Below are positions 37,841-47,959 of a stretch of 64,000 bases of DNA, one piece after another (position 1 is the first letter of the stretch; each line of letters begins with the position of its first letter). The notes beneath the pieces were generated by a model. The model saw only the letters and a list, made by a program, of their open reading frames with translations, was not told the DNA's origin and ran no database searches. The DNA is from Anaeramoeba flamelloides (lineage: Eukaryota > Metamonada > Anaeramoebidae). The stretch spans positions 9,052,001 to 9,116,000 of the forward strand of contig JANTQA010000023.1 in assembly GCA_027625915.1 (NCBI GenBank), given 5' to 3'. A program made the position numbers and the translations under genes.

Positions 37841-37910
37841 TAGACTTTTTTTCTCTTTAATTTTTTTTTCAAAAGATTTTACTTGAAAATTGATTTAGAC
37901 ACAAGTTTAA

Positions 37911-38045
37911 CAATTGGGCACTGACTTTGGAAAGAGATTGGGTGAAGAAGAAAAAAGTAGCGGAATATTTGAAGATGCTTTTAAATCATTGAAGACTTTT
38001 CTTTACGGTCTTGGCAATTACCACCATTTAAGTACCCATATAAAA
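37911..38045 (+). pseudogene. Isolated coding-like exon, family unknown
   Basis: An open stretch of 45 codons reads LGTDFGKRLGEEEKSSGIFE, then AFKSLKTFLYGLGNYHHLST. It stops exactly at a GTAAAT donor in phase 0. The text looks helical, like part of a BAR-type domain, but I cannot assign it. No acceptor keeps the frame upstream, where a family B element lies. It overlaps the TATA-like box of the next gene, so it may be the remnant of a neighbour. Confidence 0.3.
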
Positions 38046-38046
38046 G
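38039..38046 (+). promoter_or_regulatory. TATA-like box upstream of the thioesterase
   Basis: TATAAAAG stands 123 bp before the thioesterase ATG at 38169. Position and orientation would suit a core promoter, but such words are frequent in AT-rich DNA. Confidence 0.25.
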
Positions 38047-38168
38047 TAAATTATTATTATTAGAAACACCGCTCTTGAAAGAGTTAACTACTCATAATTT
38101 GTGTTCTCAAAGCTACAGTTGAACAATTATTTCCATATTTCATTTTTTTTACCTTTTTTTTTGTAAAA

Positions 38169-38645
38169 ATGCTTAATCTTCTGAAAACGAATATTTCACA
38201 AAAAAGTACGCTCTTAAGTACAATTCCAAAGTACTTTTTCAGTGCAAACAATGCAATTGAAGAAACACAGGAAAAGTTAAAGGTTGGGATGAAAGGACAA
38301 CGAACTTTTAACATCCAAGAAAAGTATTGCACAAACAGAAGTGGCAAGAAAGGCGATGATATTCTAAGCTCACCTTCCATGATCCTTTTTATGGAAATTG
38401 CATCAGTAAATGCCGTTGAACCCAAATTAGACGAAGAATTTGCATCTGTTGGATACCACGTCGACGTAAAACACTTTGCTAGAACAGACTTAGGGGCACA
38501 AGTCACAGCACATGCAGAAATTACCGAAATTAAGGGTAAAAAGATTACATTGAAGGTTGAAGCTTATGAAGAACCAAACCAAGGCGGTGAAAGAAAACTA
38601 ATTGGTAAAGGCTACCATAGAAGAGCTGTAATTAAAACAGATTAA
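38169..38645 (+). CDS. FlK-like acyl-CoA thioesterase with probable organelle presequence
   Basis: A single exon of 158 residues. From about residue 37 the protein follows the hotdog-fold thioesterases of the fluoroacetyl-CoA thioesterase (FlK) type. The catalytic positions are present with the FlK spacing: Ser68 (Thr42 in FlK), Glu76 in ILFMEIAS (Glu50) and His102 in VKHFARTDLG (His76). The end GKGYHRRAVIKTD fits the family. The first 30 residues are Lys/Ser/Leu-rich, nearly without acidic residues, and end in KYFFSA, which looks like a mitochondrial or hydrogenosomal targeting peptide. The likely role is hydrolysis of an acyl-CoA in the organelle; the substrate is unknown. The start is the first ATG, about 120 bp after a TATA-like box. 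Confidence 0.85.
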   Translation: MLNLLKTNISQKSTLLSTIPKYFFSANNAIEETQEKLKVGMKGQRTFNIQEKYCTNRSGKKGDDILSSPSMILFMEIASVNAVEPKLDEEFASVGYHVDVKHFARTDLGAQVTAHAEITEIKGKKITLKVEAYEEPNQGGERKLIGKGYHRRAVIKTD

Positions 38646-39183
38646 ATTTTATCTCTTTCAGGATCTTGAAAGGTTATTTTTTTTTTTTATTTATTTATTT
38701 TTTTATGTTTTGGGGATCTTTGTTCAATTTTTTTTTTTGAAAGTCGATCTTTTTAATTTCAAACGTAACTTATATGAGGTATTTTAAGTTCAAGAATAAA
38801 ATTTTGAAGTCAAAACAAATGCTTTTTTTTTTGTGATTTTTTGTACAATTCTTTCCTGCTTTAATGAAGCATTCGAACACATTTTAAAAAATTTTTAGTT
38901 CATTTTCAATTTTATCAAATCTGATCTAACTCTTCTCCTTTTAAAACAGTTTTTAACAAAGAATATTTTGAAGACCAGGTAATTTTACAGAGTATCTTTA
39001 TTTTTAAACGAATAAAATGCTTTTATTCAAGGTGTGTTAAAAATTTTCAAAAAAGGGTAAATGTACTTTGGAATTATTTATTTGAATTTATCAGTATTGA
39101 AAAAAATAAAATTAACAGAAAATAGGTTTAATCTCCTAAAAATGAGTCACAATTTATATAAAATCAAACTTGGGACGTTTCCT

Positions 39184-39358
39184 TTAAGGGACTAATCTCT
39201 ATTAAATTTTTTTACCTAAATTTAATAGAGATTGAGAAAATTTTTTGCCAATTACTTTGATTTGAAAACCATTTTTTATTTTCATATTAAATATATTTCA
39301 AGATAACTAATCCTTATTTAGAAATTGGTCAAAAAAAAATAATAGACTAGTTCTTTAA
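39184..39358. mobile_element. Family E MITE, copy 2 (175 bp, TTAA ends)
   Basis: It begins TTAAGGGACTAATCTCTATT and ends GACTAGTTCTTTAA, an imperfect inverted repeat with TTAA at both ends. It shares about its whole length with 22330-22505. Confidence 0.65.
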
Positions 39359-39814
39359 TGATTTGAATTGTTTCAGGATTTTAGAGTATTTGAAAAGATC
39401 TTATAACTTAACAAGGTTTTTTTAGAGATTTTTTCGTAGAATTCGATCTATCCAATGAAAATCTTTCTTAAAATAGAAAAAATATAAATTTCAAAACAAA
39501 CCTAATTAAAGTTATCAAAAGCAAATTCAGGCCAACCAATCATCATTTGTAAAACATTCTGTGTAAAATTATCAATAAATTTTTTGTTTTTAATTCACCA
39601 GGTTTGAGGTTTTGATTTTAGAATACCTTTGTATAGAATGGTCTAGTGGATCACTTATTTTTGGTGAGTATTAATAAAATTTTATTTCCAAACTCTTTTA
39701 GAAACTCACAAAAGCTGTCTGTTAAGAGTTCCTTTACTCAATATTAATTTATTTTTTTTATTGGAAGCCCTAAAAAATCTGAAGTAGCTAAAATATAGAA
39801 TAAATAACCATTTT

Positions 39815-40208
39815 GAAAAAAAATTCCAAACTAATTTTTAATTGGGAACTTTAATAGAACCTGAAAATTCAAAGTAACAAATTAATAAACGAAAAATAAA
39901 TAATAAAAGATAAAAGGGAGGATTCAACAGAATAATAGTTTTTTAGTACTATCTTTTCATAATGGTTTTTCTTTGATTGATTAAATATTAAAAATTTGTT
40001 AAAAATTTGTGAATATTTTTAAGAGATCTCCAAAACAACACTATCATAATTTCAATAATATAAGTAGATTTAAATTTTTTTATTGTTGATTGATAATAAT
40101 ATATCAAATTATTATTTGAAGTTAATTTATTTTTTTAATTGGTTTTACTTTTCATTTTCATTAAAAACCCCAATTAAAAGCCATGTTTCACTTTTTTTCA
40201 CAAACAGT
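39815..40208. mobile_element. Family B MITE, copy 3
   Basis: The left arm has TTTTTAATTGGGAACTTTAA. The right arm has CCCAATTAAAAGCCATGTTT and CACTTTTTTTCACAAACAGT. The interior GAGATCTCCAAAACAACACT matches the copy at 6210. Confidence 0.65.
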
Positions 40209-41249
40209 AATAAATATTTAATTCTGAGACTTAGTACCACCATATAGAACGTATATAGGGTTTTTGAATTTATAAGAATTCCTTAAAATCAAAAATTTGA
40301 CTTCATTCTGATAAATTAAAATATATCAAATTCTGTAGAATACCAATTATACATCACAGTTTATATAAATATAATTTTATTATTCATTATATTTTTTTTC
40401 GGGTTCTTGTCCTCTCTGTGATACTTGAGAGGGAGGGGACTTTAACTATGCTTTTCTTCTATTTTTTTTTTTTTTTTTTGTTTGAATAATATAATCTATT
40501 AATTTCCAAAATTTCAGAAAAGAAAAGTGCCTAACTTTTCGATAATTCAAAAGAATTGGGCAAAATCTGTTATTTAACTGAATTCTTTTAAATTATGGAA
40601 TATACAAAGAATTTTTTTTTAATTTGGGAAATAAAAACAAAATTTCTTAGGATTTTCTTTTTCGTTCTCAAATTAATATTGATCAAAAGACCCTTTTCTT
40701 GTATTCGGAATATTTTTAGAGAAAAATATTTTCTTTTTCTAGATTCTTTTAAATCCAAGAAAACCCAACTATTTGAGATAAATTTTTAATTTTTCTATAT
40801 AAATGCACCCATATTTTTAGCCAAATATTTAAGGTATTTTTCTTCTTTATTTTTTTTTTAATCTATTTAAATTTTCTTTAATGAGGTACTTTTATCAATA
40901 AATAAAATAAATAAAAAAAATAATTTCCATTTTCTTTTTTCAAATTTTAAATCTTGACTTTATTTGTAGTTTTGATTTTTTTACAGTCATGATTAATTTT
41001 TTGTGTTTTTGTTTATTTTTTGAATTTGAGAAAAGGGTTCTTTATCATCAAGAAATAAAATTGCTAAAAAATCTAATTTAAACATTGAGTTGAAATATCA
41101 TGGTCTTAACCTTTAAAATATAATATATCCTAGATCTATTTAAGAAATAGTTAATTTGATCCTATATTACAACATGAAGAAAAAAAAAACATTTCAGTTT
41201 AATTTGAGACATCTGTCGTCTGAAAAAATAAAAATCAAAATTTTAAGTT

Positions 41250-42560
41250 TTGTAAAACTAATTCTTCAATTATCATTTAGTCCTGAATAATCTAATATAT
41301 TCACAATATAACTAACATATTGAACTTTAAAATCTAGAGATTATGCTATTTATTGTTGTTAACAGTACTGCACCTTTTTTAAAAGTCTCGAGTTTAGAAA
41401 AAAAGATCTTTTTTTTCGGGTAAAATTTTTTCAATGGGTGTGACCATGAAAATTATTGAATTCAAATTTTAGATATTTACTTGATAGATAATAACTCAAA
41501 ATTTTGAAAATACAGTCAGTTTCACTTTTAAGGCACAAACTTTCAACGAAATTTAAGGCACGAAAAAAATCTCAAATTAAGGCACAAAATATGTAAAATT
41601 TTTTTTTACAAATTATTTTACTAGAATTTGAATTTTGTGCTTTAATTTGAGATTTTTTTTGTGCCTTAACTTTCGTTGAAAGTTTGTGCCTTAAAAGTGA
41701 AACCGACTGTACTCAATTAATCTTCAAAAACTCAAATAAGAAAAAAAAACAACGAATGATAAATTTAGTCCTTACTATCTCCCCCTTTTCACGGGAATAT
41801 AACAGAACCAATAGTTTTCACTAGATTCTTTAAAATTCCGGAAAACCTAACAAACGTTTCCGTCAAGGGCCTAGCTTTTCTTGAGGTTTTCTGTTTTATT
41901 AGTAAAATTTATAGATTTTCCTTCGGTTTTTTTGAGTTTTCTATTTATTTAAAAAATCAAGAGATTTTCGAAATAAAATAGAAAACTCAAAAAAACCTAG
42001 AACACTTCACTATTAAACAGAAAACTCAAGAAAAGAGAACGACAATTTTCCAGAATTCAAAATAATAGAGGAAATTCATACCTTTTCCTCTCTTCTTTTG
42101 AATACTGGAAAACCTAACGAGAGTGTCCTATGTTTTTTTTTTTACTTTTTCAAATAAATAGAAAATAGAAATAAATTTTCACTTTATTTCAAAAATTAAA
42201 AAAAACCTAAAGGAAAATCAAAGAAAAAATATTTTTAGAATTTAAAACAATACATAATTCTTTAAGAGTCAAAATAATTAATTCCCCATTTGTAAGATAC
42301 TTATCAGATTTAAAATACTTTTTATAAATATTATTTTAATAACTTTTGAAGGGTGAAAAAAAAATTATAAGAAATTTTTCCTAAAATTGAAAAAAAAATC
42401 GAACCTGGGAAATTGGATTTTTCAAATTAAATAATAAAATATCTTTAAAAATAATTTCTGACAAAGAATCTCTTTTGTGAACCTAAAGCGTTGATTATAA
42501 GTGAGGTTATCAAAAAGTGAAAAATAAACATTTAATAAATTTATTTCAGGAAAAAATTTT
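41250..42560 (+). mobile_element. Family G hairpin-array element, copy 3, with nested MITE
   Basis: The 5' block is AATTATCATTTAGTCCTGAA. After the family A insertion at 41513-41709 comes the hairpin core (about 41800-42220). It holds paired CTTTTCTTGAGGTTTTCTGT and AACAGAAAACTCAAGAAAAG, then paired CCAGAATTCAAAATAATAGA and TCTTTTGAATACTGG. The 3' block is TTATAAGTGAGGTTATCAAA. It encodes nothing recognisable. Confidence 0.6.
41513..41709. mobile_element. Family A MITE, copy 5, nested in family G (best preserved)
   Basis: An almost perfect palindrome, TA-CAGTCAGTTTCACTTTTAAG ... AAAAGTGAAACCGACTG-TA, with all three TTAAGGCAC iterons readable in each arm. It interrupts family G copy 3. Confidence 0.85.
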
Positions 42561-42953
42561 CAGGATCGTATTGGGTTTTATCTACCAACTCCGGTATTTT
42601 TTTACACTTTAGATCCTGTTGATTTTAGACATTATTATTAAAATAATTAAGATTTCCAATCAGCACCTTCATAATAATCTAGGATATTAATTATTCCTTG
42701 AACATATCACAACCCATATTTTTTGAAAGCACACACTCATAAACAAATTTGTTATATGAAATTTTAGACAAAAACTAATTGTTTATTAATACTTTTTGAA
42801 GCTCCCACCCTTAATTCTAAGAAACAAAGAAACAAAAGGTTGAATGAAACAGAAAAAAATAATAAACTTGTGGTTTCTTAGTCATTTATTGGTTCTCAAT
42901 TCGAAAAGTAAGGAAAAATATTATCATTTTTTCAAATTCATCATCTGTCTCTA

Positions 42954-43943
42954 ATGACTTCAGTTTTTCTTGTTTTTGGATCGACGGGTTATATTGGAAA
43001 AAGGATTGTGTCTGTTTTAGAAAAAGTAGGAGCAACATACTATTGTGCAAAATCAAGACTAGAAAACAGAAATGATATTATACAAGAATTGGAGGAATAC
43101 CAACCAACAAATGTAATAAACGCAGCTGGTGTTGTATGAATTTTTTTCTTTTCTTGATTTCTTTTTAATCACTTTTTCACAATTATCCACAATTCTGAAA
43201 TATGCCTTCTGAAATATGCGTTCTTCGTTTTTGATGGGAAGGTTGGCAAACCTAATGTAGATTGGTGCGAGGATCACAAGCAAGAAGTACAATTCATAAA
43301 TGTAACTTGCACCTTATCTTTAGCACACCTATGCCACACACGAGGAATCCATCTCACACAACTTGGAACGGGGTGTATCTATGAATACGATGACGATCAT
43401 CAGCCGAGAAGCGGCAAGTGCTTCACAGAATTAGACAAACCTAATTTTGATGGATCATTTTATTCAAAGACAAAGGCAATTGCTGAAGAACTTTTAAAAA
43501 CATATTTGGACAATACTTTGGTTTTAAGGATTAGGATGCCCATCACAAGCGACCCTGAAGACAAACGAAGTTTGGTATCTAAACTGATTAATTACGAAAA
43601 AGTGATCGATATCCCAAATTCAATGACAATTTTGCAAGATATGTTGCCAATACTTGTTGACATGAGTAAGAAAAAAATTACTGGCATTTTTAATTTTACA
43701 AACCCAGGTGCCTTTTCCCATAACCAAGTGCTTTCTCTCTATAAGAAATATATTGACAATGATTTTACTTGGAAAAATTTTACTGTAGAAGAACAAGACA
43801 AAATTTTGACAGCTAGAAGATCAAATAATGAATTAAATGTCAATAAGTTACTTGGTTTATATCCAAAAATACCAAACGTTGAAGAATCAATGATTAGTGT
43901 CTTTAAACAAATGAAAATGAACATTGAGCTTCAAAAAAAATAA
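42954..43943 (+). CDS. NRS/ER-type nucleotide-rhamnose synthase/epimerase-reductase
   Basis: Two exons, 42954-43133 and 43242-43943, with a 108-bp GTATGA..AAG intron at phase 0, encode 293 residues. The protein follows plant NRS/ER (UER1, about 300 residues) almost from end to end. NRS/ER converts the 4-keto-6-deoxy sugar nucleotide to UDP- or dTDP-L-rhamnose using NADPH. It has the Rossmann loop GSTGYIG (9-15), NAAGVVGKPNVDWCE across the splice junction, GTGCIYEYD, GSFYSKTKA with catalytic Tyr134 and Lys138, RVRMPI-type IRMPITSD, DIPNSMTIL, NFTNPGAFSHNQVL and RSNNEL. The product would feed cytosolic or Golgi rhamnosylation. The partner 4,6-dehydratase is not in this window. No targeting signal is seen; the start is the first ATG. 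Confidence 0.94.
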
Positions 43944-44663
43944 TTTTTTCTTGTGTTTACTTTGTCTTTTAATATCAAATTTTACACCAACTAAAGTGTC
44001 CCCTCAAAACGAAATTTGATTCTTTTTTTTTTATTTTCTTTCACCTGTTTATAAATAATTTCAAAGAATAACAAGAATCGAATATCCTTTATATCCTGTA
44101 ATGTTGATCCAAAAAATATTGCAACATTTTATTCATTTTTTTCACATTTTTTTAAAAGAAAATAATAACAAATATATCAAGTGATGTAGATCTGAAAAAT
44201 ATGGCATCATTTTTTATATTTTTTCTAATATTTTTTCTTGAGAAAAATAACAAAAGTAAGTGCTTTTATCATTCAAAAGGGTTATTTTCTAATATAATTG
44301 ATGTAATTATAAATGGTATTTCTTTTTTAAATTAAAATTATTTATTAAAGAATTGAAATTTACATTTTTAAAGACACTATTTGACCGCCTTTTTTTTTTT
44401 AAAAAAATTTTGCTATTGTAAAAGTTTTCAAAAAATTCAAGATAAAAAAAAAAAGATCCAATAAATTATTTATTCTCCTAAACAAATTTTACTGAAAAAT
44501 AAAAACCTCAACATTTTGTAATTTTTTTAATATTGAAAATTATGATCACCAGCGTAATACCGCTTAATAGTACTCTCAAAATTAATTTAAATTAAATAAA
44601 TAATGGACATTTTTTAGAATTTGAAATTTATTTTTAATCTGTTGTTTGTTAACTAAATAAGAG

Positions 44664-45156
44664 TATAGTAGGGAAAAAAATACCTTACATGAAAAAAATC
44701 CCTGACAAGATTTTTAATTGTGAGTATTAGGGAATTTTTTTCTAATTTCAATGAAATCCTTATTATAAATAACCAATTTTTTTATGAGATTAGTAATAAA
44801 CCTACCTAAAGTCCATCAAAGTAAGGTGTCTCTAGAATACTCAAGTAATTGTTTGATAGCCTATGTTGATCAATTTTTTTTAAAAAACAAACGAGTTTTA
44901 TTGAGGTTTACTTGAGTTTGGAAAATGATAATTTTTCTTCTTGTTTTTTGATTGATTGAATTGTGTTTTGAACAAGTGTGATTTCATCAATCATCATTCT
45001 AATAAGTGGGTGAGTTATAATGGAAAAAGTTCGATTCTTAAAAAAAGGAATTTGATTGTATATAAATGAAATTACAAAATAATTTTACTAATATTCACAA
45101 TTAAAAATCATGTCCTGTATTTTTTTCATGTCCGGTATTTTTTTCACTGCTCTATA
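44664..45156. mobile_element. Family D MITE, copy 3 (about 490 bp)
   Basis: The left end is TATAGTAGGGAAAAAAATACC, then CCTGACAAGATTTTTAATTG. The right end is the inverse (CACAATTAAAAATCATGTCC and TCCGGTATTTTTTTCACTGC, then TCTATA). The interior matches copies at 17747 and 53843. Confidence 0.7.
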
Positions 45157-46509
45157 ACCTTTAATGCATTATTCTTTGTAAAATAATCTTTTTTTTTTCT
45201 TTTTTTTTTTTGCCTTTCACGTTTGTATTTATATAGGTGAATCTATGTCTCCATATTCGGTTAAGATTTAAACCAACGCATTAGATTTGATCTTGAATTA
45301 AATAAAAATTAAAAATTTTTGAAACTTTAAAAGAGTTATAAGAAAAATAATAATACAATTTCATAAAATTGTAAAAATTATTGATATTGTTTTTGATGAA
45401 TAATTTTTGAATTCAATTATCATTATTTTTTTGTGTTTAAAACAAAAAAATGAAAACTAATAATGAAAAACAATAAATTTAGTTAAAGTGTAAAAAATTA
45501 TGTTTAAAAATGAGGAAATATGGGTATTAATTTTCGATTCAAATTTTGTCTCACCAAATTTAGATATCTAAGACCCAACTTTAAAAAATAAAAACTTTAA
45601 AAAAAAATAAATTAAATTATATTTTTTTTTCAAAAATAGTTGAATAAATTTAAAAACATATAGGAAAGATTCATTAGGACTTTTTACTTTCTTCCAAACA
45701 TTGATTTTTAATGATTCTGATTTTATGAATTTATAAAGATTTTATTAGAAAGTACCTTGAGTAAAAAAATGATTTTGTTTACTTTAAGAAGTAATTTTTG
45801 AAATCAATCTATCCTAATTTTCAAATTAGAAATAGGAGCAATTTCATTAAGATTTCAAAAAAAAAAAAGAAGAAGAAGAATGAGAGACAGAAAACTTAAC
45901 AATTAAAATTTTTATCAACTTTATCAAATTTATTTTTTGTTAAATTATTTCTTATTCTTTAACTTTTATTATACAACCAATCATAATGAATGAAGTATAA
46001 ATATATTTCATATATTGAAAGAATATTGAAATAAATGAAAAAAAAGTATTTATGAAACCAATTTTTTAAAACAATAATAATCTCAAAGAAATTATAATTT
46101 TGAGAAATTGGATTTTGTATCTATTAAATATTCCATAATATGTTGAAAATAGAAAATACTTAAAAATTTTTTAATTTACGACCAAAAACACTTATCGAAC
46201 AACTTCTAAGAAATTCTCATATCAATATACTCTATTTAATCATTAAATTGGAATTTTTTTTCAAATATATTTTTTTGACTGAAATTTCCAAAATGTAAAA
46301 AATTGTAAATTTTGGGGTATAATATATAACACATTTTGTGTTAAAAGAATTGGTATTTTATACCTCTAACTTTTATAATCATTATCATGTGTTATCAAAA
46401 ATGAGAGAAAATGTGCTTGTAAAGACAATTTCTGATTGTGTATCATTACTTATAATTTTACTGTCTTCAATATAATCCAAAAATAACCTATTATTATTTA
46501 ATCGTGTAT

Positions 46510-46708
46510 ACAGATACTCTACCCTACCCGAAGCAAAACCAGATTCAACCTTCGATACCAAAAGATGAATAGATTTAATCTAGCACTGCAGTCTATACCA
46601 CAAATTCCATACCAAAATCATAACATACTCAAGAATACATTAGTATACACATTTCATTACCCAAATACACACAAAAGTTACCAAAAATTGCTTCAAAGGG
46701 TTCAAAGA
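46510..46708 (-). pseudogene. Decayed coding-like patch
   Basis: The sequence has clearly more G+C and mixed-base words than its surroundings. On the minus strand it starts FEPFEAIFGNFCVYLGNEMC and stays protein-like for some 60 codons, broken by several stops. The family is not recognised. Confidence 0.25.
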
Positions 46709-46770
46709 AAGAAAATTCAAAAAAAATATTTTGTCTTAGTGTAAAATTTCCATTTTGCGCTCTTACTGAG

Positions 46771-47306
46771 TAAACCCCATTCCAATAATTTGGACACACC
46801 CAAAATCAAAAATAGGCAAAAATAAAACCCAATTTATTATATTTTTCCAAACCTAATATAAAACCACATTTAAGTAGCCCAGTATTAAAGTTTTAATAAG
46901 TAATCATTGTTATCCTAATCTAAATAAAAAAAAAGATAAAAGGAAAAAAAAAAAAAATTGGTGTGTTCAAAATAATGAAACAAGTGTAACAAAAAATGTA
47001 TTGGTTAATTTGTTGAAATTTCACCAACAAGTGTTAATCGGATCACATGATAACATACCATCAACCAATTGTATGTGATTTTTCAATTTAACAAACTCAA
47101 CACTAACCTTCTGTCAACCATCAAAAAAAATTTCAGATCTAACAAAATAGATTACTTTACTGGAAAAAAGTGATGAAAACAAAACAAAAAAGACAAAAAA
47201 TGAAATGTTTGAAAAATCAAAATTCTTTCCAAATTGAATATAAAGTGTGTTATTGTTATTCTTTCAACTGTTTAAACCTGTGTCCAAATTTTTGGAATAT
47301 AGTTTA
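46771..47306 (+). mobile_element. Family C MITE, copy 3 (536 bp)
   Basis: The ends TAAACCCCATTCCAATAATT and CCAAATTTTTGGAATATAGT then TTA are inverted repeats. It matches 26443-26993 along its length. It has no open frame of note. Confidence 0.75.
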
Positions 47307-47894
47307 TTTCAATATTATCCTTTTCTGTATTCAAAAGTAATTTGAAGACTTAAAAGGGTATGGTTTTCCATTAAAAAGTTATTCATAGTTGCTAAAAATA
47401 TGTTATTATTTCCATTTATTAATGACTAGCGTACTTTGATTTTACACCGAATGAAAAATTTATCCTTACCCTTTAAATTTAAAAATACTTTTTATTTCTT
47501 TTTTCTTGAAGAAAAAATAGGAAGAATCCTCCACTTAAAATAAATTAATAAATCTATTTTAAAAATTACTAAACAATGTATTATGCTATTTACAATAAAA
47601 TGTCTTTTTTCCCCAAAGGTTCTATATTTTTTTCAAAAGTTTATTTTGCTGTATTATTTAAAAAAAAAAGAAAAAAGAAAATAAAAAACTTTTATAAAAT
47701 TTAGATTGTGTTATTTTGAGATTCTGAAAAAACACCATCGTAAAATATTTAAAAAAAATATTTGTTCTGATAACTGGTGAATATTTAATGATTTCATTAA
47801 GAATTTTAATACACTTATTAATATTATTAGAAATCATCATTATTTTTTTCTTGATTATGATTTATTCAAAAATTGTTTTGTTAATAAAAAAAAG

Positions 47895-47917
47895 ATATAT
47901 ATATATATATATATATA
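47895..47917. repeat. (AT)n microsatellite
   Basis: About eleven AT units lie 43 bp past the RasGEF stop codon on its 3' side. Confidence 0.9.
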
Positions 47918-47959
47918 ATCTATTAACCACAATTATATTATAATATTCAAATTAATTAA

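Larger units (their letters stand above)
35255..38168. other. Intergenic stretch with family G and family B elements
   Basis: No intact gene. It contains family G copy 2 (about 36385-37380), family B copy 2 (about 37420-37840), a coding-like segment (37911-38045) and a TATA-like box ahead of the thioesterase. The first kilobase (35255-36380) is A/T-rich sequence in which I see nothing definite. Confidence 0.5.
38646..42953. other. Intergenic stretch with family E, B, G and A elements
   Basis: No gene is visible between the thioesterase and the epimerase. It includes family E copy 2 (39184-39358), family B copy 3 (about 39815-40208) and family G copy 3 (about 41250-42560) with a nested family A element (41513-41709). 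Hairpin words of the family G core also occur at about 40500-40770. A T16 run lies near 40465. Confidence 0.5.
43944..47959. other. Intergenic stretch with family D and C elements
   Basis: No intact gene. It contains family D copy 3 (44664-45156), a decayed coding-like patch (about 46510-46708, minus strand), family C copy 3 (46771-47306) and an AT microsatellite (47895-47917) just past the RasGEF 3' end. The remainder is A/T-rich. Confidence 0.5.
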
